Shown one piece after another: positions 26,091 to 37,665 of a DNA stretch of 46,898 nt (position 1 is the first letter of the stretch; the number at the start of each line of letters is the position of its first letter). Source of the stretch: Myxococcales bacterium (lineage in GTDB: Bacteria > Myxococcota_A > Polyangia > Haliangiales > Haliangiaceae); assembly GCA_947483555.1 (NCBI GenBank), contig CANKMW010000075.1, positions 1-46,898 on the forward strand, given 5' to 3'. Both the position numbers and the translations under genes were made by a program. A model generated the notes under the pieces. The model was not told the DNA's origin, ran no database searches, and was given only the letters and a program-made list of their open reading frames with translations.

Positions 26091-27395
26091 ATGCGGCTGC
26101 GCCTGGATGGTGCGGCCGTTCTGGTTTTCGGCTGCCTCGGCGGCGGGCTCGGCCTGCTGACGGCATGTCCGCACGGTGGCGGCCTTCCCCCGCGGCCGCC
26201 GACCGCTGCTGGCTGGGGCCTGGGCGCCGAGGTGCTCGGCGCCGATACGGTCCACGGCGTCGCGATGGTCGGCGACCCGGGCGGCGACGTGATCGTTGCC
26301 GCCGGCGTCAGGGCGCAGCGCGCGAGCCGCGGTGGGACGGTGGCGTGGACGCGGCCGCTCGGGGCCGCGGTGGGGGCACTGGCGCTCGCTGGCGAGCTCG
26401 CGGTGGTCGCGGTCGGCGGGCGCGAGGGCACCGTTCCCGGGCTCGACGGTGGTCTACGCGGCGAGCCGGGCGCGGCGCTGGTCGCGCTGGCCGCCGATGA
26501 CGGCACGGTGCGCTGGACCGTCGGCGCCGGCAGCACGCGGTGGACCGTGGTCAGCGCCATCAGCGGCGCCGGCGATGGCTTCCTGGTCACCGGGAGCTTC
26601 GCCGGCACGCTCCGCGTCGGCGACCGCACCGTGACCGCCGCCGGGGGCAGCGACGGTTTCGTGGCCGCGATCGATCGCGCCGGCGCCGTGCGCTGGCTGC
26701 GCCGCATGGGTGGCGACGGCGCCGACGCCATCGCCGCTGCGGCGACCCTGGGTGGCGGCCGGGTCGCGATCGCTGGCACGTTCAGCGGCACCGCCGAGCT
26801 TGGCGATAGCGAACTGGTCGGCGTGGCCGAACGGACGCTGGCCGCTGACGGCTTCGTCGCCGTGCTCGAGGCCGACGGCCGCCCGGTGTGGACGCGGGTC
26901 TACGGCGGCGCCCGCGAAGATACCTGCGCCGGCGTTGCCGTGCTGGCCGGCGGCGCGATCGCCGTCGCCGGCACCGTACGCGGCGAGGTCGACGTCGCCG
27001 GCCGCCGCCTCGAGGCTCGCGGCGCCGCCGACGGTTTGGTCGCCGTGTTCGCCGCCGATGCCTCGGTGACCAGCGCCTGGTTGATCGGCGGCGACGACTT
27101 CGACGCCATCACGGCGATCGGCGGCAGCGGCGATCGCCTCGCCGTCGCCGGATGGTGGACCGGCACGCTGGCCAGCGGCGAGCGCGCCGACGGCGTGGAC
27201 GACGTCTTCGTCGCCACCGCCGACGCGGCCGGCGCGACCGTCATCCACGCCGTGCAGTCCGCCGGCCCGGCCTCGGCCACCGCGCTCACGGTCACCGCGG
27301 CCGGCTGGCTGGTCGCCGTGCATGCCGCCCAGCCCACGGCCACCGGCGGCGACCAGCGGCCGGCCGGCGCCGCGCTGTGGTTCCGCGGCTTCTGA
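26091..27395 (+). CDS. lipoprotein with beta-propeller-like repeats
   Basis: 434 residues. The signal peptide ends in LLTAC (Cys26) followed by PHGGG. The body is a series of blade-like repeats with alternating short strands and Gly/Ala/Asp-rich turns. Examples are GDGFLVTGSFAGTLRVGDRT, GGGRVAIAGTFSGTAELGDS and GGAIAVAGTVRGEVDVAGRR, each followed by a DGFVA or DGLVA strand and then VRW, PVWTRVYGG or TSAWLIGG. This (I/V)AG-x-F-x-G-x-(L/V)-x-(L/V)-G pattern is typical of SBBP/PQQ-like beta-propellers found by the dozen in myxobacterial secretomes. No catalytic residue is evident. Confidence 0.8.
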   Translation: MRLRLDGAAVLVFGCLGGGLGLLTACPHGGGLPPRPPTAAGWGLGAEVLGADTVHGVAMVGDPGGDVIVAAGVRAQRASRGGTVAWTRPLGAAVGALALAGELAVVAVGGREGTVPGLDGGLRGEPGAALVALAADDGTVRWTVGAGSTRWTVVSAISGAGDGFLVTGSFAGTLRVGDRTVTAAGGSDGFVAAIDRAGAVRWLRRMGGDGADAIAAAATLGGGRVAIAGTFSGTAELGDSELVGVAERTLAADGFVAVLEADGRPVWTRVYGGAREDTCAGVAVLAGGAIAVAGTVRGEVDVAGRRLEARGAADGLVAVFAADASVTSAWLIGGDDFDAITAIGGSGDRLAVAGWWTGTLASGERADGVDDVFVATADAAGATVIHAVQSAGPASATALTVTAAGWLVAVHAAQPTATGGDQRPAGAALWFRGF

Positions 27396-27441
27396 GTGAG
27401 CCTGGCGGCGGCGGTCTGCACGATGCGCTGCGCTGATTCCG

Positions 27442-27550
27442 TCACGTGACGGTGTGCGCCATGGCCGGGGACTGTCCCGGGACACCGGCGGCCAGGTCCG
27501 CGATCCATGGAGGATCGGCGCCGCCCCGGCGGCGGCATCGCGCTTGCTGT
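27442..27550 (+). promoter_or_regulatory. sigma-54 promoter with upstream activator boxes (metalloprotease gene)
   Basis: GGCATCGCGCTTGCT has GG at 27534-27535 and GC at 27546-27547 with 10 bp between, the -24/-12 spacing of RpoN promoters; TTGCT matches the consensus -12 side. Upstream are TCACGTGAC (27442-27450, palindromic core), TGTCCCGGGACA (27473-27484, palindrome) and CAGGTCCGCGATCC (27493-27506). The first and third recur at nearly the same distances before the gene at 30218. They are the probable binding sites of an enhancer-binding protein, the AAA+ activator that sigma-54 requires. Confidence 0.75.
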
Positions 27551-27586
27551 GGTGGTGCGCGAACCCTGCGCCAAGGATCCCCACGC

Positions 27587-30091
27587 ATGAACACCTCACG
27601 TCTCGTCACCGCCGGCCTGGCCGTGCTCGGCGCCAGCTCGCTCGCCCACGCCGAGGGCTTCGGCATGCCCCGGCTCGCCCACAGCTCCTTCGCGACCGGT
27701 AGCGAGGTTCCGCTGACCGGCGACTTCAACAACGACGGCCGCGACGACATCGTGTCGTTCGTCCGCACCTCGGGGGCGTCGTCGGCCGGCTCGGTCTGGG
27801 TCGCGCTGTCGAACGGCCTCAGCTTCGGGACCAGCCAGCTCTGGCACAGCGCGTTCGCTGGGGGTAGCGCGGTGCCGCTGGTCGGGAACTTCGACGGCCT
27901 GGGCGGCGACGACATCGTCGTATTCATCCAGAGCAGCCAGGGCGGCGCGGCGATGGGCGACGTGTTCGTCGCGCTGTCGAGCGGCACCAGGTTCGGCCCC
28001 AGCACCAGGTGGCACGACTGGATGTCGTACGGGAACGAGGTGCCGGCGGTCGGCGACATGGACGGCGATGGCAAGGACGACATCATCACGTTCGTGCGCG
28101 ACACCGCGACCGGCGCCGCGCAAGGCGATGTCTGGGTGGCGCTGTCCACCGGCACCGGCTTCGGGACGCCGTACCTGGCCCACGGCTGGTTCAACCCGGG
28201 CCAGGGCGTGCCGAAGGTCGCCGACGTCGACGGCAACCGTCGCGCCGATCTGGTGAGCTTCGTCCGCGACAGCGAGGGCGGCGACGCCCGCGGCGACGTG
28301 CGGGTCGCCCTGTCATTCACCCCGGGCTTCGGTCCGACCTACCTGTGGCACACGTTCTTCGGCATCGGCAACGAACCGGTCCGGATCGGCGACTTCGACG
28401 GCGACACCCGCGCCGACATCGCCACCTTCGTACGCGACACCCAGGCTGCGCCGGCGCGCGGCGACGTCTGGGTCGGGCTCTCGAACGGCTCGTTCTTCGA
28501 CGTCACGCACCAGTGGCACACCTCGCTCGCGCTCGGCGACGAGGTGCCCGTGATCGGCGACGTCGACGGCGATCGGCGGGCCGACGTCGTGGTGTTCGTC
28601 CAGGACACCCAGTGGGAGCCACGGCGCGGCGATGTCCAGGTCGCGCTCACCGGCGACCCGTCGTGGGCGGACGGCGGCAGCTTCGCCACCGGCTACGACA
28701 CCATGCGCGTCTACGGCGCCCAGGCCCGCGGCACCCGGCCGCTGCTGTCGATCATGCTGAACTTCACCGACGTGCAGTTCGCCGCCGACCGCCAGTCGTC
28801 CTACTTCCGCGACCGCCTGTTCAGCAACTCGACGCACAACGCGGCGCGGCTGTTCCGCGAGATGTCGGGCGGTCGGTTCGGATGGAGCAACGCCGGTGTC
28901 CTGGGACCGTTCGTCTACCGCGACGATCCGGCGACCGGGGCCAACGAAGGCAGGTTTGGCTGCTCGCTCGGCTACCCCGGCGGCGCCCCGGCGCCCTACC
29001 CGTGCGGCGGCACCAGCGCCAACGAGCGTGTCGCACGACGAAAAGCGATCGAGATGGCGTTCGCGAACGGCTTCAACTTCGCCCCGTTCGACACCAACCG
29101 CGACGGCTACGTGAAGGCCAACGAGCTGCAGGTCATGGTCATCAGCGCCGGCAACAGCGCCGCGACGCGCACCGCCGACTGGGAGTGTGTCTCGCCCGGC
29201 GCCGGCTCGACGGTGCAGGTCTGTCCGGGCTGGATCCCGTCGACGTCGCAGTCGACCAACTTCGCGACCATGGCCCACGAGCTGGCCCACGCGCTGGGCA
29301 CCATCGACATCTACGGCTCCAAGCAGGACCACAACCGCGGCGGCAGCCTGCAGGGACCGTCGGACTTCGACGAGGGACTCCACCTCGACCCGTGGCACAA
29401 GATCCAGCTCGGCTGGACCGAACCGGTCATCTACGACGTGGCACAGCCCGGCTCGTGTGCGATCCTCGACGCCGCGTACGTCGGCGGCGACACCCCGGGC
29501 AACAACCGCCGTCCGATCTTGCTGTTCGATTCCCGGCGCACCAACGGCGACTACTTCTTGCTGGAGCATCGGGCACGCGGCGGCGCCGACGAGCACGTCA
29601 CCGGCGACGGGCTCATGATCTGGCAACTGCGCAACGCTGCGTACATGAACTACGGGTTCATCGCGCACACCAGCCTGGCCCAGACGTCGGGCCAGGAGAT
29701 CTGGCCCGGGATCGACCTCATTCGCAACTCCTGGCCAGCGCCCGGCAGTGACGACGTGATCGAGGGCCTCAACATCGGGGCCGGCGCCGATCGGTTCATG
29801 CAGACCGTGCCGGCCGGCGACGACGTCATGAAGAACGACATCGTCAACCTGACCTTCGGGTCGCCCGGCGGCCTGCGCGGGTGGGCGACGTCGTGGACGA
29901 TCGACCACGGCTACATCACGCTGCGCTACCCCGATCAGTCGATGACCGAGCTGGTCCTGCGGGTGAGTTCGACGACGGCCTACCCGGGCCAGCTCGCCGT
30001 CAAGTGGGCGTGGCACGGCTTCCGCAGCGAGAGACCGTGGACGTCGTATGCCGACCCGACGCTGCGGAGCTGCTACATCCGCTTCCCCTGA
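27587..30091 (+). CDS. secreted M6-like metalloprotease with N-terminal VCBS/FG-GAP repeats
   Basis: 834 residues from the ATG that gives a signal peptide (cleavage after SLAHA, residue 23). Residues about 30-360 hold six repeats of about 55 residues with a calcium-type loop, for example GDFNNDGRDDIVSFVR, GDMDGDGKDDIITFVRD and GDVDGDRRADVVVFVQD, followed each time by G-x-V-x-V-A-L. The second half is an M6 (immune inhibitor A-like) peptidase: LLSIMLNFTDVQF, an EF-hand-like FDTNRDGYVKANELQVMVIS, and the zinc site MAHELAHALGTIDIYG (HExxHxxG; His564, Glu565, His568). It should be an exported zinc protease, fitting a predatory lifestyle. Expression is probably sigma-54 dependent. Confidence 0.88.
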   Translation: MNTSRLVTAGLAVLGASSLAHAEGFGMPRLAHSSFATGSEVPLTGDFNNDGRDDIVSFVRTSGASSAGSVWVALSNGLSFGTSQLWHSAFAGGSAVPLVGNFDGLGGDDIVVFIQSSQGGAAMGDVFVALSSGTRFGPSTRWHDWMSYGNEVPAVGDMDGDGKDDIITFVRDTATGAAQGDVWVALSTGTGFGTPYLAHGWFNPGQGVPKVADVDGNRRADLVSFVRDSEGGDARGDVRVALSFTPGFGPTYLWHTFFGIGNEPVRIGDFDGDTRADIATFVRDTQAAPARGDVWVGLSNGSFFDVTHQWHTSLALGDEVPVIGDVDGDRRADVVVFVQDTQWEPRRGDVQVALTGDPSWADGGSFATGYDTMRVYGAQARGTRPLLSIMLNFTDVQFAADRQSSYFRDRLFSNSTHNAARLFREMSGGRFGWSNAGVLGPFVYRDDPATGANEGRFGCSLGYPGGAPAPYPCGGTSANERVARRKAIEMAFANGFNFAPFDTNRDGYVKANELQVMVISAGNSAATRTADWECVSPGAGSTVQVCPGWIPSTSQSTNFATMAHELAHALGTIDIYGSKQDHNRGGSLQGPSDFDEGLHLDPWHKIQLGWTEPVIYDVAQPGSCAILDAAYVGGDTPGNNRRPILLFDSRRTNGDYFLLEHRARGGADEHVTGDGLMIWQLRNAAYMNYGFIAHTSLAQTSGQEIWPGIDLIRNSWPAPGSDDVIEGLNIGAGADRFMQTVPAGDDVMKNDIVNLTFGSPGGLRGWATSWTIDHGYITLRYPDQSMTELVLRVSSTTAYPGQLAVKWAWHGFRSERPWTSYADPTLRSCYIRFP

Positions 30092-30100
30092 ATCTCCGCG

Positions 30101-30206
30101 TCACGTGACTGCCCCGGTGGCGACCGTGACACTGCGACCGCGCACTCGTGCAGGTCCGCGATCCCAGGCCGTGATCTGAGCGCAGCCGATGGCACGACGC
30201 TTGCTG
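30101..30206 (+). promoter_or_regulatory. sigma-54 promoter with upstream activator boxes (trypsin/PAN gene)
   Basis: TGGCACGACGCTTGCTG is an essentially perfect RpoN site: GG at 30191-30192, GC at 30203-30204, 10 bp between. TCACGTGAC (30101-30109) and CAGGTCCGCGATCC (30151-30164) lie 102 and 52 bp upstream of the -12 GC, against 104 and 53 bp in the promoter of the metalloprotease gene. The start site predicted from the usual distance falls at about 30215, only a few bases before the ATG at 30218. Confidence 0.82.
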
Positions 30207-30217
30207 AATGTCCCGAC

Positions 30218-31831
30218 ATGCGAATCATCTCGGCCATGTTGCTGCTCGCGTCGATGTCCACCGGTGGCTGCCTCGAGGATGCCGCCTTGCTCGACGAGGA
30301 GGACGGCGAGCTGGTCGGCGGGCAGGCCGCCAGCGCGCGCTTCGAGGTCGGCCAGTTCGGCGACGGGGTTGGCGGCTCCTGCACCGCGACGCTGATCGGT
30401 CGGCAGGCGGTGCTCACCGCCGCTCACTGCCTTTTTCCCATGTACACCGGCACCATCCCGGCGAGCGGCGCCGCGTTCGTGTTCGAGCTCACCGCGCTCC
30501 AGCGCACCTACCGCGTCGATCGCATCCACACGTTCGCGTCGCAGCGCTTCGAGTATCAGCCCGACGCTCGCTTCACCACCGACGTCGCGGTGCTCCACCT
30601 CGCGACGCCGGTGCCGATCACGCAGGCCGTCCCGGCCACGATCGCGGGGCAGGAGCCGACGAACGGTCAGCAGGCGGTGATGTTCGGCTACGGTTGCACC
30701 GATCGGACGCCGCAGAGCGGCGGCGGCTTCAAGCAGGCCTACGCGTTCATCGTCGGCACCGAGACCCGCGCCCTGTGCCCCGGCGACTCCGGCGGCCCGG
30801 TCTTCGACGGCCCGATCACCGGCAACGGTGCCCAGTGGGGCGTCACCAGCGACTTCAGCCCCTACGTCGAGAGCCCCGACGAGATGACCGACGTCTTCGC
30901 CGGCGTGCCGGTCTACAAGAAGCAGATCGAGGCCGTGCTGCGCGGCTGGGACGGCGTCAACGAGGTCGAGGTCAATCGGCCCGGGCTCGACTACACCTCG
31001 GTCACCAGCAAGACGGCGGCCAGCTGCCGGACCACCTGCGACAACGACGGCCGCTGCCGCGCCTTCACCTTCGTCCTCGACGGCTCCACCGGCAGCCTGG
31101 GCCGCTGCTGGTTGAAGGAGGGCGTCCCCGAGCCGGTGCCCGGCAGTCGCATGACCTCGGGGATCGCGCTCACGATGAACGCCAACCGCAACCGCGGTGG
31201 CAGCGACTTCGCGATGGTGCCGGCGCTGCGCGCCGACGTCTGCGCGGCGGCGTGCGGTCGTGACCTCGCCTGCCAGGCCTGGACCCACGTGCCGCCGGGC
31301 GGCAGCGCGGCGGGCCAGTGCTGGTTGAAGGGCGCGGTCCCGGGCGCCACGGTGGGCAACGGGCTGACGTCCGGTGTGCTGGTGCGCGAGCTCGAGCCCG
31401 GCGTCAACCGGCCGGGCAACGACATCGCGACCCACACCGCGAGCGGTGGCCGCGCCTGCGCGCGCCGCTGCGCCGAGGACGAGCGCTGCGAGGCGTTCAC
31501 GGTCACCAGCGCGGCGGCCAACAACTGCTTCCTCAAGGACGCGGTCCCCGCAGCGACCAGCGGCCCGGGCATGGCGTCGGGTGTGCGCCGCGGCGTCGAG
31601 ACCAACGTCGACCGGACCGGCGGCAACTACCGAACCTTCACCACCGGGCGGCTGTCGCCGACCACCTGCCAGGCGAGCTGCGCGCGCGAGGGTCAGTGCC
31701 AGGCCTGGACCTACGCACCGCCGGTGGCGCCCGAGACCGCGGCGACCTGTTTCCTCAAGGACCAGGTCCCGCCGGCGGTCGCCAGCCGCGGCCAGGTCTC
31801 GGGGCTCAAGGGTCTCGAGATGCTGCCCTGA
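30218..31831 (+). CDS. trypsin-like serine protease with four PAN/Apple domains, lipoprotein
   Basis: 537 residues. The signal peptide ends STGGC (Cys18). A short acidic stretch precedes LVGG (32-35), the chymotrypsin-fold activation site, so it is probably made as a zymogen. The triad is His70 (VLTAAHC), Asp122 (TTDVAVLHL) and Ser191 (CPGDSGGP). From about residue 250 four PAN/Apple-like domains follow. Each has C-x-x-x-C, C-x-A-(F/W)-T and a C-(F/W)-L-K-x-x-V-P closing block; they usually bind glycans or proteins. It is likely displayed on or released from the cell as a targeted protease. Same strand and same promoter type as the upstream metalloprotease. Confidence 0.92.
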   Translation: MRIISAMLLLASMSTGGCLEDAALLDEEDGELVGGQAASARFEVGQFGDGVGGSCTATLIGRQAVLTAAHCLFPMYTGTIPASGAAFVFELTALQRTYRVDRIHTFASQRFEYQPDARFTTDVAVLHLATPVPITQAVPATIAGQEPTNGQQAVMFGYGCTDRTPQSGGGFKQAYAFIVGTETRALCPGDSGGPVFDGPITGNGAQWGVTSDFSPYVESPDEMTDVFAGVPVYKKQIEAVLRGWDGVNEVEVNRPGLDYTSVTSKTAASCRTTCDNDGRCRAFTFVLDGSTGSLGRCWLKEGVPEPVPGSRMTSGIALTMNANRNRGGSDFAMVPALRADVCAAACGRDLACQAWTHVPPGGSAAGQCWLKGAVPGATVGNGLTSGVLVRELEPGVNRPGNDIATHTASGGRACARRCAEDERCEAFTVTSAAANNCFLKDAVPAATSGPGMASGVRRGVETNVDRTGGNYRTFTTGRLSPTTCQASCAREGQCQAWTYAPPVAPETAATCFLKDQVPPAVASRGQVSGLKGLEMLP

Positions 31832-31845
31832 GCTCGGTCACAGTC

Positions 31846-33045
31846 TCAGGCCTCGAGCAGCATGCGGTCGGGCGACTCGAGGCGGTCCTTGACCGCGACC
31901 AGGAACGACACCGCCTCGCGGCCGTCGACGACGCGGTGATCGTAGGTGAGCGCGACGTACATCACCGGACGGACCTGGATCTGATCGTCGACCACCATCG
32001 CGCGCTTGACGATGTTGTGCATGCCGAGGATGCCGGTCTGGGGATAGTTGAGCAGCGGGGTCGACATCATCGAGCCGTAGATGCCGCCGTTGGTGATGGT
32101 GAAGGTGCCGCCCATCAGGTCGTCGAGAGCGAGCCGACCCGACCGGGCCTTGTCGGCGAGCGCCACGATGCCGTGCTCGATGCCGGCGAAGCTGAGCGTG
32201 TCGACGGCGCGCAGCACCGGGACCACCAGCCCCTTCGGTGCCGACACCGCGATACCGAAGTCGTAGTGTTTCTTGTAGACGATGCTGTCGCCGACCAGCT
32301 CGGCGTTGACGCCCGGGAACTGCCGGGCGGCCGCGCAGCACGCCTTCACGAAAAACGACATGAAGCCGAGCTTCACGCCGTGCTGCTTCTCGAAGCTCTC
32401 CTTGTAGCGGGCGCGCAGGTCCATGACCGCGGTCATGTCGACCTCGTTGAACGTGGTCAGCGAGGCCGACTCGTGCTGCGCCTGCACCAGTCGCTCGGCG
32501 ATGCGCTTGCGCAGAGTGGACATCGGGACCACCTCGTCGCGGGCGTCGACCTGTGATCGAGCGGCGGGCACCGCGCTCGGCGCGATGATCGGGATCGCCC
32601 CCCGTTCGCGCGCCAGCCGGCGCTGCGACGGCGGCAGCTCGAGCAGTGCGTCCTTGTCGAGGCCCGCCGTCGGTGCGGCTACGGCCACGGGTGCGGGTGC
32701 GGCCACGGCCACGGGCACGGGCGCGGGCACGGGCACGGGCACGGTCACGGGCACGGTCACGGGCGCGGGCGCGGGCGCGGCCACGGCTGCGGCTGCGGCC
32801 TTCCCCACCGCCCCGACCGTCACCTGCCCCACCACCTGCCCCACCTTCACCGTCGTCCCCTCGGCCACCGACTGTGCCGCGAGCGCGCCCGCGGCGGGCG
32901 ACGGCAGCTGCACGGTGACCTTGTCGGTCTCCAGATCCACCAGCGGCTCGTCGATCGCGACCGCGTCGCCGACGTTCTTGAGCCAGCGCGCGACGACGGC
33001 CTCGGTGATCGACTCGCCGAGCTGGGGGACCACGAGATCAGCCAT
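31846..33045 (-). CDS. sucB: 2-oxoglutarate dehydrogenase E2, dihydrolipoyl succinyltransferase
   Basis: 399 residues. The lipoyl domain (1-77) carries the lipoylated Lys42 in LETDKVTVQL. A Pro/Val/Ala linker (about 80-125) is encoded by hexanucleotide repeats. The peripheral subunit-binding domain that normally holds E3 is reduced: only LELPPSQRRLARERG is seen and the usual GTGxGGR-(I/L)-T-x-x-D-V part is missing. The catalytic domain (about 165-399) is normal, with NAELVGDSIVYKKHYDFGIA and the active-site His in TYDHRVVDGREAVSFLV. Second gene of the sucA-sucB operon, 55 bp after E1. The E3 gene is not in the window. Confidence 0.95.
   Translation of the reverse strand: MADLVVPQLGESITEAVVARWLKNVGDAVAIDEPLVDLETDKVTVQLPSPAAGALAAQSVAEGTTVKVGQVVGQVTVGAVGKAAAAAVAAPAPAPVTVPVTVPVPVPAPVPVAVAAPAPVAVAAPTAGLDKDALLELPPSQRRLARERGAIPIIAPSAVPAARSQVDARDEVVPMSTLRKRIAERLVQAQHESASLTTFNEVDMTAVMDLRARYKESFEKQHGVKLGFMSFFVKACCAAARQFPGVNAELVGDSIVYKKHYDFGIAVSAPKGLVVPVLRAVDTLSFAGIEHGIVALADKARSGRLALDDLMGGTFTITNGGIYGSMMSTPLLNYPQTGILGMHNIVKRAMVVDDQIQVRPVMYVALTYDHRVVDGREAVSFLVAVKDRLESPDRMLLEA
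32680..32798. repeat. degenerate 6-bp repeat encoding the E2 linker
   Basis: A run of GGGCAC/GGGCGC/GGTCAC/GGCCAC-type hexamers on the plus strand encodes alternating Val/Ala-Pro and Val-Thr dipeptides on the minus strand. The unit and its drift resemble the hexamer arrays in the non-coding gap at 22247-22613. Confidence 0.85.
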
Positions 33046-33100
33046 GACCGATCCTTATCATTGTTGAAGCTCGCCTGGTTGAACGCACGCCTGCGGCTCG

Positions 33101-35953
<2,853 letters not shown>

Positions 35954-36099
35954 GACGGCGGCATCTTAGCGGGTTTCCATCGCGGCGGCATGTGCCTCGC
36001 CGTTCGCGCGACGTGAGCTTGACGCTCGGGGCCAGGCACGGGAGAATCGAATTAGGTCGACCACCTATCCGTGGCCATCGCAGGATGCGGCGGTATCCC

Positions 36100-37134
36100 A
36101 TGTTGGAATCCGGATCAGCCGATCGCTGGGAGCGCGTGCCCCGCCTGAACGTTCGGTTCGGCCGGCATCTGTTCCCGTCGTGGACTGCAATGGGGCGAAT
36201 CGGCGCGACTGCGGGCGGGCTCCTGTTCGCGGGGCTCGCGCTCCACCGCGGGGCGCGGCCCTGGCTCGTCCTCGCGATCATCGCGGTGGACCTGGCCGGC
36301 TTCGTAGCCTGGGGATGGATCACGACCCGCTGGCGTCATCGGCGGCGCTACGTGCTCATCGAGCACGCGCTGATCGCGTGCGGAGCGATGATGGGACTCG
36401 TGACTCTCGCCGATGCCGACGTCGTCGGGATCGCCGACGCCTGGATCGCCGGCATCGCGCTCACGCTGGGCATCGGTCGGGTCGGTTGCTTGTTCATGGG
36501 CTGCTGCCACGGGCGGGCCGCTCGCACCGGCGTCCGCTACCGGTGGCTTCCGCCGTGGATCCTCGGCGATCGATGGGACCCGCTGCGCCTGTTTCCGATC
36601 CAGGCCGTCGAGGCGGCGGGCCTGGTGGCGCTTTCGGTGACGGGCGTCGCGCTCACGCTCACGAGCAGCGGCTGGAGCGCGACCGCGATTCCCGCCGGCT
36701 ACGCAGTCCTACGCTTCGAACTCGAGCTATGGAGAGGCGACGCACGCAGGTACATCAGGCGTCTCTCGCACAACCAGTGGTCGTGTCTCCTCGTGGTGGC
36801 GCTGACCTCGATCCGACCTGCCGTGGGGCTCTCGGCAGCCGTGCTGATCGCGGCGCTCGCGATCGTGCAGCGTGCCCGCCTCCGCCCTCCGGCATGGATC
36901 GTGTCATCGCCGGCGGATCTCGCGATGCTCGAGGTGGCGGTCGTCCGCACCCTCGGCGGGACGACCAGCTACGTGGCCGGCGCGCGTGTAGATCCCGACG
37001 GACACGGCTCCCTCCGACTGATCCCGCGCGCACCTCGGATCGACGACGATCTGGCGCTCGTCGTCGCGCTGGCGGTCGAGCACCACCGCGCCGACGGCTC
37101 ACGCCGAGAGCGACCGGTGGGCGATCGCTCGTAG
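36100..37134 (+). CDS. Lgt-like (prolipoprotein diacylglyceryl transferase family) membrane protein
   Basis: 344 residues from the ATG at 36100; in-frame starts at 35992 and 36085 are possible, but the extra residues look non-coding. About six hydrophobic segments are visible (GRIGATAGGLLFAGLALHRG, WLVLAIIAVDLAGFVAWGW, ALIACGAMMGLVTLADADVV and others). The signature GRVGCLFMGCCHGRAARTGV (about residues 124-143) is the Arg/Gly/Cys-rich version of the Lgt core motif found in Lgt-like paralogues. A cytoplasmic tail of about 80 residues follows the last membrane segment. It may modify a special lipid or lipoprotein set. The last 36 bp overlap the convergent gene. Confidence 0.78.
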   Translation: MLESGSADRWERVPRLNVRFGRHLFPSWTAMGRIGATAGGLLFAGLALHRGARPWLVLAIIAVDLAGFVAWGWITTRWRHRRRYVLIEHALIACGAMMGLVTLADADVVGIADAWIAGIALTLGIGRVGCLFMGCCHGRAARTGVRYRWLPPWILGDRWDPLRLFPIQAVEAAGLVALSVTGVALTLTSSGWSATAIPAGYAVLRFELELWRGDARRYIRRLSHNQWSCLLVVALTSIRPAVGLSAAVLIAALAIVQRARLRPPAWIVSSPADLAMLEVAVVRTLGGTTSYVAGARVDPDGHGSLRLIPRAPRIDDDLALVVALAVEHHRADGSRRERPVGDRS

Positions 37135-37665
37135 CCGCGAGCGCAGCTCGGGATCATCAGGGTACTCGGCGAGCAGTTCGCGAACGGAATCGCGCAAGTC
37201 GGCCTCGTCCATGCAGCCCTGATCGACGCAGTGGGCGTAGTAAGCGATCTTTGCGAGCTCGAACTCCTTGCGAGCGTCGAGCTTGGTGGCGAGATCTCCG
37301 AAGTCGGCCGAATACAAGATGAAGACCTCGGGATCGCGGTGGGCGGCGGCGAGGAAGGCGTCCAGCGCCTCGCGGGCTCGCTCGCGAGGGCCGAGCAGGT
37401 AGAGGACGTCGGCGTAGCCGGCTCGCAACGCCGGGCTGTCGTGGCGCGCGGTCAGCTCCGACCAGAACTCCACGTAGGCGGCGGCCGCGTCCGCAGAGCT
37501 CACGCCCCACCGCGGGCGGCCGCGGTTGACCATGTCAGCAACCGTCCCGGGTTCGAGCGATGTTTCGGAGGCCAGCGCCGCAGCGAGTCGGTCGAGCCAG
37601 CCGCGGACCTCGTCGCGCGGGCGCTCCGCCAGGATGGTGGCGATCATATCGGTCTGGCGGGTCAC
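37099..37665 (-). CDS. small cytosolic helical protein coupled to the DUF4157 gene (candidate immunity protein)
   Basis: 188 residues, no signal peptide or membrane segment, rich in acidic and Ala residues and mostly helical (for example GYADVLYLLGPRERAREALD, then AKIAYYAHCVDQGCMDEADL). The arrangement recalls TPR-like repeats, but I cannot assign a family. Its ATG overlaps the stop of the DUF4157 protein by 4 bp (ATGA), so it is made from the same message. A small cytosolic gene directly behind a large protein with a variable C-terminus is the classic place for an immunity or chaperone gene. That role is inferred from position only. Confidence 0.75.
   Translation of the reverse strand: MTRQTDMIATILAERPRDEVRGWLDRLAAALASETSLEPGTVADMVNRGRPRWGVSSADAAAAYVEFWSELTARHDSPALRAGYADVLYLLGPRERAREALDAFLAAAHRDPEVFILYSADFGDLATKLDARKEFELAKIAYYAHCVDQGCMDEADLRDSVRELLAEYPDDPELRSRLRAIAHRSLSA

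Noticed and set aside
26010..26791. Minus-strand Pro/Ala/Thr/Ser-rich frames opposite the beta-propeller gene
   Set aside because: The composition is that of antisense translation; the plus frame has a lipobox and clear repeats.
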